A stretch of DNA of 6,013 nucleotides from the NCBI GenBank assembly GCA_023488565.1, contig JAMDDZ010000081.1:1-6013 (forward strand). The letters run 5' to 3'. This document shows, piece by piece, positions 1 to 5,611 of this stretch; positions within the stretch are counted from its first letter, which is position 1, and each line of letters begins with the position of its first letter. The stretch comes from Bacillota bacterium (GTDB taxonomy: Bacteria; Bacillota; Sulfobacillia; Sulfobacillales; Sulfobacillaceae). The position numbers and the translations under genes are program-made. Under the pieces are notes generated by a model. It worked only from the letters and a program-made list of their open reading frames with translations, searched no databases and was not told the origin of the DNA.

Positions 1-6
1 ACGGTA

Positions 7-14
7 CCTCCATC
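7..14 (-). promoter_or_regulatory. Possible ribosome binding site of a divergent gene beyond the left edge
   Basis: On the minus strand this reads GATGGAGG, a good Shine-Dalgarno match, followed by six bases (TACCGT) before the window ends. A start codon placed normally would fall just outside the window, so a divergently transcribed gene may begin there. This is an inference from one motif at an edge. The same stretch is weakly similar to the end of a T-box motif but lacks the expected TGGN bulge. Confidence 0.2.
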
Positions 15-152
15 GGGGGGCTTCTTAGAGCCTTGAATGTCATCGGACTTATGTAGCGATTTTCACCTGTCACCGCTGTCTCTGCTCTAAAGACCCAATG
101 CTCCCATTTGACCAACACTTTCGTCTTCCCCTCGCCAGAAAAACTCTAACCA

Positions 153-179
153 TTGGCAAACGTCTCCATCAGTTGCCAA
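153..179. repeat. Inverted repeat TTGGCAA-N13-TTGCCAA
   Basis: TTGGCAA at 153-159 is the exact reverse complement of TTGCCAA at 173-179. The half-site centres are 20 bp apart, about two helical turns, as expected for a dimeric regulator bound to one face of DNA. It lies upstream of the promoter-like block of the regulator operon. A 7-bp repeat with this spacing can arise by chance, so an operator role is only a suggestion. Confidence 0.3.
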
Positions 180-192
180 CAGGGCATATTTT

Positions 193-220
193 ATGGCATG
201 CTATCTTTAATCTGTTTAAT
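193..220 (+). promoter_or_regulatory. Candidate promoter of the regulator-ABC operon
   Basis: ATGGCA (193-198) and TTTAAT (215-220), separated by 16 bp, match the vegetative -35 and -10 consensus at four and five of six positions. Transcription would start near 227, giving a leader of about 30 bases before the CTG start at 259. The -10 hexamer lies inside the 18-bp near-palindrome at 214-231, so a protein bound there would block RNA polymerase. A second TTTAAT at 206-211 is an alternative -10, without a clear -35. Confidence 0.4.
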
Positions 221-231
221 ACGTACTAAAC
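214..231. promoter_or_regulatory. 18-bp near-palindromic operator candidate
   Basis: GTTTAATACGTACTAAAC is a palindrome with one mismatched pair (A219 against C226), built around TACGTA. It overlaps the candidate -10 element and sits 28 bp upstream of the start of a winged-helix regulator of the GbsR/MarR type. Such regulators bind as dimers to palindromes of about this size and often repress their own operon. The palindrome is read directly from the sequence; assigning it to this regulator is inference. Confidence 0.5.
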
Positions 232-245
232 ACATCATGACAACA

Positions 246-254
246 AGAAGGTGA
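246..254 (+). promoter_or_regulatory. Ribosome binding site supporting the CTG start at 259
   Basis: AGAAGGTGA agrees with the extended anti-16S consensus AGGAGGTGA at eight of nine positions and ends four bases before CTG 259-261. It is the only strong ribosome binding site near the beginning of the regulator frame, which has a TGA stop at 238-240. It therefore favours CTG 259 over TTG 331. It also overlaps the end of the five-codon minigene at 237-254. Confidence 0.5.
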
Positions 255-258
255 ACTT

Positions 259-711
259 CTGGACACACCAGCGTCCATCCTCATCGAGCGCTTCGGGATT
301 GACTTTGAGCAGTATGGATCCACACGCAGTTTGGGCCGGGTATTTGCCGCATTGCTGATTGCTGAGGAACCGCAAACCTTAAACAACTTGGCATCAACGC
401 TTCACGTCAGCAAGGCCACCATATCGCTCACTTTAAGACAGGCTTTGCAAGCCGAACTTGTGGACAAAATTTCCAAACCAGGAGATCGCCGCGATTACTA
501 TGTTGTCCCTGATGACATCTGGATTCGCACTACACTGTCCCAATTACGCCTGCTAACTCGATGGAAAACGTTAGCGGCCCATGGTATTGAGGATTTGCCT
601 AAAACATCCGCGCGCGCCCATATGCGACTTACCAAAATGATCGAGTTTTTTGACATGGTAGAGTCACGGTTTGCGGACTGGGAGCTTGAGTGGGATCTCC
701 CTCGTGATTAA
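259..711 (+). CDS. GbsR/MarR-type winged-helix transcriptional regulator
   Basis: This is a DNA-binding regulator of about 150 residues, probably a dimer controlling the exporter operon it heads. In numbering from CTG 259, residues 10-34 (ERFGIDFEQYGSTRSLGRVF) match the N-terminal helix and 'yG..r..GR' pattern of GbsR-like proteins. The helix-turn-helix is residues 42-63 (NNLASTLHVSKATISLTLRQAL) and the wing is about 70-84 (KPGDRRDYYVVP). The helical C-terminal part probably makes the dimer. TTG 331 is the first conventional start, but it would remove the N-terminal helix and the start of the GR motif. The frame is open back to 241 and CTG 259 has a strong ribosome binding site. An alternative is that ATG 237 was the original start and one extra base in ACAACAAG broke the frame. 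The last 8 bases overlap the ABC ATPase gene, so the two are probably co-translated. The signal it senses is unknown. Confidence 0.85.
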   Translation: MDTPASILIERFGIDFEQYGSTRSLGRVFAALLIAEEPQTLNNLASTLHVSKATISLTLRQALQAELVDKISKPGDRRDYYVVPDDIWIRTTLSQLRLLTRWKTLAAHGIEDLPKTSARAHMRLTKMIEFFDMVESRFADWELEWDLPRD

Positions 712-1597
712 TCTAGAACGCCTGACCAAAACTTTTTCCGGCCAAGGCGGGATTCGCGATATTACGCTGTCGATTAATGAAGGGGAAGTTTTCGGATATC
801 TCGGTCCCAATGGGGCCGGCAAGTCCACTACCATCCGTTGTCTCATCGGGCTGTTAAAGCCTGAACGGGGCACTGTGGCTATCCACGGCTTGGATCCATG
901 GCAGAATCCGAAAACGCTCCATCAATTGGTGGGATATTTGCCCGGAGAAGTCGCACTTCCCGATAACATGACGGGATCCCAATTTTTAGGTTGGATGCGC
1001 CGGCTTAGAGAACCTGCCAACGGAGGCCTCTATGCAGGACGTCTCTTGGATCGATTCGATTTAAAACCTGAGTCAATGATTTCCACCATGTCCAAAGGCA
1101 CTCGGCAGAAACTTGCTCTGGTGGCAGCATTTGCCCATGATCCGCCGATAATGATTTTAGACGAACCTACCTCGGGGTTAGATCCCGTGATGCAACAAAC
1201 CTTTATCCAATGGATACGGGAAGAAAACAGCCGGGGGAAGACCATCTTCCTGTCGACGCATCAGTTCACAGAGGTGGAACGCACCTGTCACCGCATAGGA
1301 ATTTTAAAGCAAGGAAGCCTGTCCTTAGTCGATAGCGTAGACCACTTGCGACAAAAATCTCGGCAGGTATTTGAAGTAACTTTGGGAGAACCCCGCGACC
1401 TTCGCTCTATAGGGGGGGCGGATTTAGATGTGGCAATGGTGAATGACCGCACCGCCACAATCACCGTCAATGGCCCGGTCACCCACCTGATCCAGCAATT
1501 GGCCACATTGCCCGTGATATCGGTTAGGGAAATTACTCAGGATCTGGAGCAAGCCTTTATGGGAATTTATCAGCAAGACGAGGAGGGAACGGAGTGA
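704..1597 (+). CDS. ABC-2 type exporter, ATP-binding protein
   Basis: This cytoplasmic ATPase powers the membrane protein encoded next. In 297 residues from GTG 704, the Walker A loop is GPNGAGKST (34-42), the signature is MSKGTRQK (129-136), Walker B is IMILDEP (149-155) with catalytic Glu154, the D-loop follows as SGLDP, and the switch histidine is His186 (FLSTHQ). At the Q-loop, YLPGE (78-82) replaces the usual Gln, a variation I associate with some ABC-2 drug-export ATPases. The last 90 or so residues form the small C-terminal domain usual in this group. GTG 704 is preferred over TTG 671 because it yields the family start MINLERLTKTF. It overlaps the regulator stop by 8 bases; the ribosome binding site is weak, so translational coupling is likely. 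The GTGA overlap with the permease indicates a two-component exporter. Antibiotic or peptide export is the usual role, but the substrate is not known here. Confidence 0.93.
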   Translation: MINLERLTKTFSGQGGIRDITLSINEGEVFGYLGPNGAGKSTTIRCLIGLLKPERGTVAIHGLDPWQNPKTLHQLVGYLPGEVALPDNMTGSQFLGWMRRLREPANGGLYAGRLLDRFDLKPESMISTMSKGTRQKLALVAAFAHDPPIMILDEPTSGLDPVMQQTFIQWIREENSRGKTIFLSTHQFTEVERTCHRIGILKQGSLSLVDSVDHLRQKSRQVFEVTLGEPRDLRSIGGADLDVAMVNDRTATITVNGPVTHLIQQLATLPVISVREITQDLEQAFMGIYQQDEEGTE

Positions 1598-2385
1598 AGG
1601 CATCGGTGATCTCTTTAGGATGGCATACAATAAAAAAGGCGACCTATGGCTACTCCGTCGGAATCGCGGCTTATATTTTGTTCCTGGCCTGGGTGTACCC
1701 TTCAATTTCCACTAATCCTGCGGTTACCCGGCTGTTAAGCAGCCTGCCCCCTGCTCTTCTGAAGTTGGCCGGTATTTCATCCAATTTCTCTACCTATACC
1801 GGATACCTCTCCAGCGAATTCTACTCGGTGATAGACATATGGATCATCATGTGGTTTGTCACCATGGAGGCTATGGCCCTTGTGGGAACCCCTCGTCAAA
1901 ATCACTCTCTCCAGTGGTGGCTGTCTTCACCAATATCCCGTTCTACCTGGATGTTGGGGCAATTCCTGGCGCTGGCGCTTGCCCTGGTATTTTTGACCGG
2001 AGCGACCATGGCGTCTGAAATCTTAGGGGCCTGGTGGTTCAATGGCGGTCATTTGAACTGGTCGGGGATGATATGGCTCAATGTGGTGGCATTACTTATC
2101 GGGCTCTTGATTGCGGGATATAGCATGGTGTTTTTAGCGTGGCTACCAAAGGTGACTTGGCCCTTAACCGTTACCTTGATATTCTATGCTATGAACTTGG
2201 TAGGCGGTATGACGCCGCATTTAGGCTTTCTCTCCAACCTTTCCATATTTGGCGTCTATCAGCCCAGTTTAATTGCCGAAGGTGCAGTTCCCACCCTCAC
2301 CGCAATTTTAGGCTTCATTTTGGGCTCAGCAATATTGGCATGGTTTTCCAGCGCGGTCTTTGCACGGCAAGATTTAGCTTTGTAA
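1594..2385 (+). CDS. ABC-2 type exporter, membrane permease
   Basis: This 263-residue integral membrane protein pairs with the preceding ATPase. Six hydrophobic segments are visible, at about 19-37, 77-97, 119-142, 158-180, 185-205 and 232-253, the usual number for ABC-2 permeases. The segment between helices 2 and 3, with PRQNHSLQWWLSSPISRSTW at 100-119, resembles the 'L..PisR' element found in this family before the third helix and probably contacts the ATPase. The GTG start overlaps the ATPase stop by four bases. The ribosome binding site AGGAGGG at 1581-1587 is excellent and six bases away, so the permease should be made at least as efficiently as the ATPase. The 3' end overlaps the oppositely directed receiver-like gene by 12 bp. 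Sequence similarity between such permeases is low, so the family call rests on topology and neighbours. Confidence 0.9.
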   Translation: MKASVISLGWHTIKKATYGYSVGIAAYILFLAWVYPSISTNPAVTRLLSSLPPALLKLAGISSNFSTYTGYLSSEFYSVIDIWIIMWFVTMEAMALVGTPRQNHSLQWWLSSPISRSTWMLGQFLALALALVFLTGATMASEILGAWWFNGGHLNWSGMIWLNVVALLIGLLIAGYSMVFLAWLPKVTWPLTVTLIFYAMNLVGGMTPHLGFLSNLSIFGVYQPSLIAEGAVPTLTAILGFILGSAILAWFSSAVFARQDLAL

Positions 2386-2700
2386 CAACCACCCGGGTAA
2401 GCGGTCCGGCAAAGCCGAGTTAGCCCATAGGGTCCTGACACCGTGTTGGCGAGCGTTCAGAAATTGTTCTCGCTGCACGTGCGGACCAAACCCCGCCACA
2501 TGGGGAACGCTGGCAACCACGGCCAAAATCTCGTCAGTGGCCATATTCAAATCCAGCAGAACATGTGACGGGTCCATTTCTTGAACCCAGTGGACGAATT
2601 CTCCAGGCGTGGTCGTGACTTGGACTGAGACCCCAGACGTCTTGGCCAGACTTTCGACCCGGGCTGCGAAAAACAAATCTTGAACTAACGCCACCATCAT
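2374..2700 (-). CDS. Small CheY-like pseudo-receiver protein
   Basis: This 108-residue soluble protein has the layout of a stand-alone response-regulator receiver domain. A first strand (MVALVQDLFF) ends in Asp8. The third strand VLLDLN carries Asp50 at the phosphoacceptor position. The fourth strand VAGFGPHV (68-75) sits where the conserved Thr/Ser loop would be, and the fifth strand (RTLWANSAL, 89-97) sits where the conserved Lys-Pro would be. Only one acidic residue is seen at the end of strand one instead of two, and neither the switch Thr/Ser nor the Lys is obvious. Phosphorylation in the usual way is therefore doubtful. Start ATG 2700 overlaps the nth stop as ATGATG; AGAAGGG lies eight bases upstream, and the second ATG is an alternative. 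It is the last gene of the bcp-nth operon. Its function is not known, and it could be a protein-interaction module. No output domain is present. Confidence 0.75.
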   Translation of the reverse strand: MMVALVQDLFFAARVESLAKTSGVSVQVTTTPGEFVHWVQEMDPSHVLLDLNMATDEILAVVASVPHVAGFGPHVQREQFLNARQHGVRTLWANSALPDRLPGWLLQS

Positions 2701-3368
2701 ATTTGCGACCCTTCTTTCAGGTTTACCAATCGTGGTGCTACGTCAACCTTGGGGCACCACTGAGCTACGGCGCAAGATTCACACCGGGGTCGAACCGCTA
2801 AGCACACCCGTCTGCCGTGTAAAATCAGCCAGTGATGCGCTGTGGACCAGTGTTTTTTTGGTAGCAGTGCTATCAAGTCGTCTTCCGTAGCCTCAGGTGT
2901 CTTGGCCTGGCTCCATCCCAAACGATGAGCGAGACGAAATACATGGGTGTCGACCGCAATCGCATCAACCCCAAAGGCGTTGGAAAGCACCACATTGGCG
3001 GTCTTGCGTCCCACTCCTGGCAAAGTCATCAAGATGTCTCGGTCGGGCGGCACTTCACCAGCAAATTGGTTAGCAATTATCGCTGCGGTGGCCGCCAAAT
3101 TTTTCGCCTTGGTATGATAAAGTCCGCAATCGCGAATCAACTCCTCGATGTGCTCTACCGGCAAAGTTGATAAGGATTGGGCATCGGGATATTTGCCAAA
3201 AATTCGAGGTGTAATCATATTGACCCGTCGATCGGTGCACTGCGCCGAAAGCATGGTGGCCACCAAAAGTTGCCAGGGATTGTCATGGAGCAGTTCCGTA
3301 GTCGGATTAGGATATAGTTCGCCTAACGCCTTGAGAATCGGGCGCACTACCGGACGCTTTCGGCTCAT
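2697..3368 (-). CDS. nth: Endonuclease III, DNA glycosylase/AP lyase
   Basis: This base-excision repair enzyme removes oxidised pyrimidines and cuts the resulting abasic site. In 223 residues, close to the usual family length, the helix-hairpin-helix reads LPGVGRKTANVVL (116-128) with catalytic Lys122. The catalytic Asp140 lies in AVDTHVFRLAHRLG. Four cysteines, C189, C196, C199 and C205, with spacing C-x6-C-x2-C-x5-C, form the [4Fe-4S] site. The early segment LLVATMLSAQCTDRRVN (34-50) also matches the family. All key residues are present, so it should be active. ATG 3368 overlaps the bcp stop (ATGA), and the stop overlaps the start of the receiver-like gene, so the three are probably translated from one message. 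No strong ribosome binding site precedes it, which fits coupling to bcp. Pairing with a peroxiredoxin suggests an operon against oxidative damage. Confidence 0.97.
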   Translation of the reverse strand: MSRKRPVVRPILKALGELYPNPTTELLHDNPWQLLVATMLSAQCTDRRVNMITPRIFGKYPDAQSLSTLPVEHIEELIRDCGLYHTKAKNLAATAAIIANQFAGEVPPDRDILMTLPGVGRKTANVVLSNAFGVDAIAVDTHVFRLAHRLGWSQAKTPEATEDDLIALLPKKHWSTAHHWLILHGRRVCLAVRPRCESCAVAQWCPKVDVAPRLVNLKEGSQI

Positions 3369-3865
3369 GACTCGAGTTCGCGCACCAATTGGCTCACCTG
3401 CTCTACGTGACCCGCAACTTTGACTTTGCGGAATACGTGGCGAACGATGCCGTCAGCATCAATAATGAAGGTACTGCGCTCTATCCCCCAACTTACCTTG
3501 CCATAGAGTTTTTTTTCTTTGAAAACCCCATATTGTCGGGCGACTTCGCCTCCTTCGTCCGACAACAAGGGAAATGGCAGTTGATGCTTGGCAATGAATT
3601 TTTGATGGCTGGCCAAACTATCTGTGCTGATTCCCATCACATCGGCCTTAACCTTTTGAAAATCTCCAATGGCATCACGAAAGTCGCACGCTTCCGCAGT
3701 ACACCCCGGCGTATTGTCCCGCGGATAGAAATAGAGCACGACGACATGCCCCTTCAGATCTGCGAGATGAACCGGTCCGTTTGTGCCCGGCAATGTAAAA
3801 TCGGGGGCCACATGCCCTACCAGTTCGTCTACGGTTTGCGTTTTCAATCCAGTCAACTCCTTCAT
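3365..3865 (-). CDS. bcp: Thioredoxin-dependent peroxiredoxin, Bcp/PrxQ type
   Basis: This thiol peroxidase reduces hydrogen peroxide and organic peroxides in the cytoplasm, normally with thioredoxin as reductant. In 166 residues from ATG 3865, the active-site block is YFYPRDNTPGCTAEACDF (45-62), with peroxidatic Cys55, resolving Cys60 five residues later as in the atypical 2-Cys PrxQ group, and Thr52. The conserved Arg130 is in WGIERSTFIID. The N-terminal VGHVAPDFTLPG is also typical. The start is uncertain. ATG 3865 has no clear ribosome binding site upstream, whereas AAGGAG inside codons 2-3 lies nine bases before TTG at codon 7 (3847-3845), which would give a 160-residue protein starting nearer the usual family N-terminus. 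It is first in the bcp-nth-receiver operon. An inverted repeat at 3914-3936 upstream may be an operator. Confidence 0.96.
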   Translation of the reverse strand: MKELTGLKTQTVDELVGHVAPDFTLPGTNGPVHLADLKGHVVVLYFYPRDNTPGCTAEACDFRDAIGDFQKVKADVMGISTDSLASHQKFIAKHQLPFPLLSDEGGEVARQYGVFKEKKLYGKVSWGIERSTFIIDADGIVRHVFRKVKVAGHVEQVSQLVRELES

Positions 3866-3913
3866 TCAAAGTTTTTGCAACGTGAATAAACCTCAAAAGG
3901 GCCTTCCATGGTT

Positions 3914-3936
3914 AATGATTAGGCCTGCTAATCATT
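3914..3936. repeat. Perfect 9-bp inverted repeat upstream of bcp
   Basis: AATGATTAG (3914-3922) and CTAATCATT (3928-3936) are exact reverse complements separated by GCCTG. The repeat lies in the 82-base gap between the peptidase stop and the bcp start. The stem is AT-rich and no T-run follows on either strand, so an intrinsic terminator is unlikely. A binding site for a regulator of bcp is the better guess. The AATGAT/ATCATT and TTAG/CTAA half-sites recall metal- or redox-regulator boxes, but the spacing matches no consensus that I know well enough to name one. Confidence 0.5.
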
Positions 3937-3947
3937 CGTCTACGGGA

Positions 3948-5036
3948 CTATCCGGCAACCACATGGATATCTAGCGGCAATGCCGACAGGATTTGAGCAC
4001 CAGACTCGGTTAACATCACGACATCCTCGAGACGCACCCCAAACCTGGCAGGCAAATAGATGCCAGGTTCCACGGAAAAAAATGCCCGCTCTGGCAAGGC
4101 TAGCTGATTGCCCTCCATAATGGACGGGGGTTCATGCACTGAAAGGCCTATACCATGCCCTAACCTATGAACAAAATATTGTCCATAGCCATGAGAGTCA
4201 ATGACATGCCGAGCTGCGGCATCCACCGTCTCGGCTACAGCGCCCACTTGAGCCCTAGCCACGCCAGCATTGGCCGCTTCCCGGACAATAGCATGGATTG
4301 TCCTGAACTCCGGATCCGGAGTGCCTAGATAGGCAACCCGGGTCATATCCGAAGCATACCCATCTTTAAAACAGCCAATATCCAATAAGACCGGTCCGGG
4401 ATGAATCACGGTATCATCCGAGGCATGGTGAGGCAATGCGCTGTTGGCTCCTGCTGCCACAATGATAAATGCCTCTCGATCTGCGCCATATTCTTGATAA
4501 GCCCGGCGAATAACATCTTGTAGTGCTAACTCTGTCATACCATCGCGAATAGCGGAAAATGCCGCTTGCATGGCTAAATCGTTAATAGCCTGCGACGCCT
4601 TTAAGCATCGGATCTCTTCGTCATCTTTGACCATGCGCACTGGGCCCATGAGCGTCGATGCCAGCGCCAAGCGATGATGGTCCGCTGCTAGGCCAAACAG
4701 CACCTGCCCATGGTCAAAACGGGCATCGTCTGAGACATAAAGGGTTTCCGTACCATTAGCCATGGCGGTCAATGCCTCACGCAGCGCCGCTATTGGACCC
4801 TCTTGGTCGCTAAATTCCCTAATCGCTACCCCAGGCAGCATATGCTCTCGGGCATCTTCGGCGTTGACGGAAGGCACAACCAGTTGCGCTGCCCTCTCAT
4901 TAATCAAGAAAAACGTCAGTCGTTCATCTGCGTGAGGAGACCAATCCGCCACATAGCGGAAATCATCTCCTGGAGCTAACACTAAAATCGCGCCATTTTC
5001 TTTCAACTGATGCTGTACATGAGACAATCGCGCCAT
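3948..5036 (-). CDS. M24-family metallopeptidase, Xaa-Pro dipeptidase/aminopeptidase type
   Basis: This 362-residue enzyme probably cleaves N-terminal bonds next to proline in short peptides, in the cytoplasm (no signal peptide is seen). Residues 1 to about 130 form a creatinase-type N-terminal domain. The 'pita-bread' catalytic domain follows from about VRMVKDDEEI. Its five metal ligands are all visible: Asp219 and Asp230 (LLDIGC... YASDMTR), His294 (RLGHGIG), Glu323 (SVEPGIY) and Glu337 (RLEDVV). His203/His204 (ALPHH) and His301 (VHEPP) fit substrate-binding positions. The length fits PepQ-like enzymes. The frame is open to 5225, but ATG 5036 is chosen because GGAGGA precedes it by eight bases and MARLSHVQHQLKENGAILVL is where similarity to the family begins. 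It is co-directional with bcp, 82 bases upstream of it, and may or may not share its transcript. Prolidase and aminopeptidase P cannot be told apart here. Confidence 0.93.
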   Translation of the reverse strand: MARLSHVQHQLKENGAILVLAPGDDFRYVADWSPHADERLTFFLINERAAQLVVPSVNAEDAREHMLPGVAIREFSDQEGPIAALREALTAMANGTETLYVSDDARFDHGQVLFGLAADHHRLALASTLMGPVRMVKDDEEIRCLKASQAINDLAMQAAFSAIRDGMTELALQDVIRRAYQEYGADREAFIIVAAGANSALPHHASDDTVIHPGPVLLDIGCFKDGYASDMTRVAYLGTPDPEFRTIHAIVREAANAGVARAQVGAVAETVDAAARHVIDSHGYGQYFVHRLGHGIGLSVHEPPSIMEGNQLALPERAFFSVEPGIYLPARFGVRLEDVVMLTESGAQILSALPLDIHVVAG

Positions 5037-5342
5037 GGCTCGGTTCCTCCATCTTCCATATATGTCCCATGGTAACACAAACCCCAAGACCGCTGAGTAT
5101 GTCTGGCATGACTTTCTTACGCTACCGTGGTCACGCAGTGCAACTGCTGAGAGTTTCAGCAAATACGGTGCGGCGGATACCTCCGCGTTTGTGCCAAAGA
5201 GGAGTATGTCGTCCATTGCCGTCACTAACGCAACCCTATAATAACTTTAGCGGCCTTAGGCGGCAGAGAACAATGCTGTGAGGTTAAGTCATGCGCCCGA
5301 AATAGGTCATAAATCGACGGGGAGGCCGTGTTCGGCTCGAGA
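5037..5342. other. Stretch without a convincing gene upstream of the M24 peptidase
   Basis: The peptidase frame stays open to 5225, but its translation there does not look like part of the protein. A perfect TATAAT on the plus strand (5237-5242) follows TTGCCG (5216-5221) with a short 15-bp spacer, a weak promoter candidate with no good gene behind it. On the minus strand TTGGGG and CATATA, 17 bp apart just upstream of the peptidase ribosome binding site, form an equally weak candidate. GGCCGT (5324-5329) pairs with ACGGCC (5358-5363). I see nothing else. Confidence 0.4.
5045..5050 (-). promoter_or_regulatory. Ribosome binding site fixing the start of the M24 peptidase
   Basis: The minus strand reads GGAGGA, eight bases before ATG 5036. 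This decides the start against the upstream in-frame codon at 5225, whose extra 63 residues show no resemblance to the family. Confidence 0.75.
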
Positions 5343-5510
5343 TTACGTCGCCTTCGGACGGCCATCGACCGCGTGCTTTAGAGTGTGTTTGTACACCGTG
5401 TCACGGAAACTCTGCCGGAATTTCTTGGCGGAGCTTAAGAATATATTGATACGCGGCACTCGCGCAGCCCTCGAATCCTTACTGTTGGAGGAGCGTGTCG
5501 GTGGCGCCAT
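5343..5510 (-). CDS. Possible small basic protein
   Basis: This is a 55-residue frame starting MAPPTRSSNSKDSRAARVPR and ending HAVDGRPKAT, rich in Lys, Arg and Ser. I do not recognise it. Its main support is a good ribosome binding site, AAGGGGA, a few bases upstream of ATG 5510. Its start lies within the end of the cysteine-rich frame that stops at 5479, an overlap of 32 bases that would suit a coupled downstream gene. A similar RDTV motif occurs in both frames (RALRDTV and RQSFRDTV), which may be chance. A competing plus-strand frame of 139 residues covers the same bases. The gene could also be a fragment of the decayed upstream one. Confidence 0.3.
   Translation of the reverse strand: MAPPTRSSNSKDSRAARVPRINIFLSSAKKFRQSFRDTVYKHTLKHAVDGRPKAT
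5410..5433 (+). repeat. Stem-loop CTCTGCC / GGCGGAG
   Basis: CTCTGCC (5410-5416) pairs with GGCGGAG (5427-5433) over seven base pairs, one of them G-U when read as plus-strand RNA, around a 10-base loop. No T-run follows. It lies in the gene-poor right part and just downstream of an 11-bp inverted repeat CCGTGTCACGG (5396-5406). Function is unknown. Confidence 0.3.
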
Positions 5511-5529
5511 GGTTCTCCCCTTGCCGCAG

Positions 5530-5611
5530 TCCACCAATCACCGTGTCGCGCAGGGCTCTACAATGGATTGGTGGAACGGCCGCGCCTGCGGCCAGAGGGT
5601 TGTCGGCAACC
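5530..5611. repeat. Cluster of three adjacent perfect stem-loops
   Basis: Three perfect inverted repeats follow one another within 82 bases. TCCACCAATC (5530-5539) pairs with GATTGGTGGA (5566-5575) over 10 bp around 26 bases. Two bases later GGCCGC (5578-5583) pairs with GCGGCC (5588-5593) around GCCT. Four bases later GGTTG (5598-5602) pairs with CAACC (5607-5611) around TCGG. No poly-T tract follows, so this is not a standard terminator. A structured RNA, a processing or attachment site, or chance in GC-rich DNA are possible. The same bases lie inside the second half of the cysteine-rich frame on the minus strand. Confidence 0.45.

Larger units (their letters stand above)
1..258. other. Intergenic leader upstream of the exporter operon
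   Basis: No convincing gene lies here: all frames are short and broken by stops. The stretch holds a possible minus-strand ribosome binding site at the left edge, a 7-bp inverted repeat (153-179), an AT-rich promoter-like block (about 186-220), an 18-bp near-palindrome (214-231), a five-codon minigene ATG ACA ACA AGA AGG TGA (237-254) and the ribosome binding site of the regulator gene (246-254). The density of sites in the last 110 bases fits a regulated promoter region, possibly shared with a divergent gene off the left edge. Confidence 0.5.

Noticed and set aside
1..56. Short plus-strand frame GTSIGGLLRALNVIGLM ending at TAG 54-56, as the tail of an upstream gene
   Set aside because: Seventeen codons open by chance are common, and a minus-strand ribosome binding site overlaps the same bases.
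1..240. T-box riboswitch on the minus strand, suggested by GGAGGTACCG at the left edge
   Set aside because: The TGGN bulge needed to pair with tRNA is not present and no specifier stem or terminator could be recognised.
671..703. TTG 671 as the start of the ABC ATPase
   Set aside because: It adds 11 residues before the usual family start (MINLERLTKTF) and has no ribosome binding site.
3389..3889. Plus-strand open frame of 166 residues opposite bcp
   Set aside because: It is antisense to a clear peroxiredoxin and its translation has no protein-like features; it is a shadow of bcp codon use.
3914..3936. Intrinsic terminator of the M24 peptidase gene
   Set aside because: The stem is AT-rich and no T-run follows in the direction of transcription.
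5037..5225. Upstream extension of the M24 peptidase to 5225
   Set aside because: The 63 extra residues do not resemble the family, and a strong ribosome binding site serves ATG 5036.
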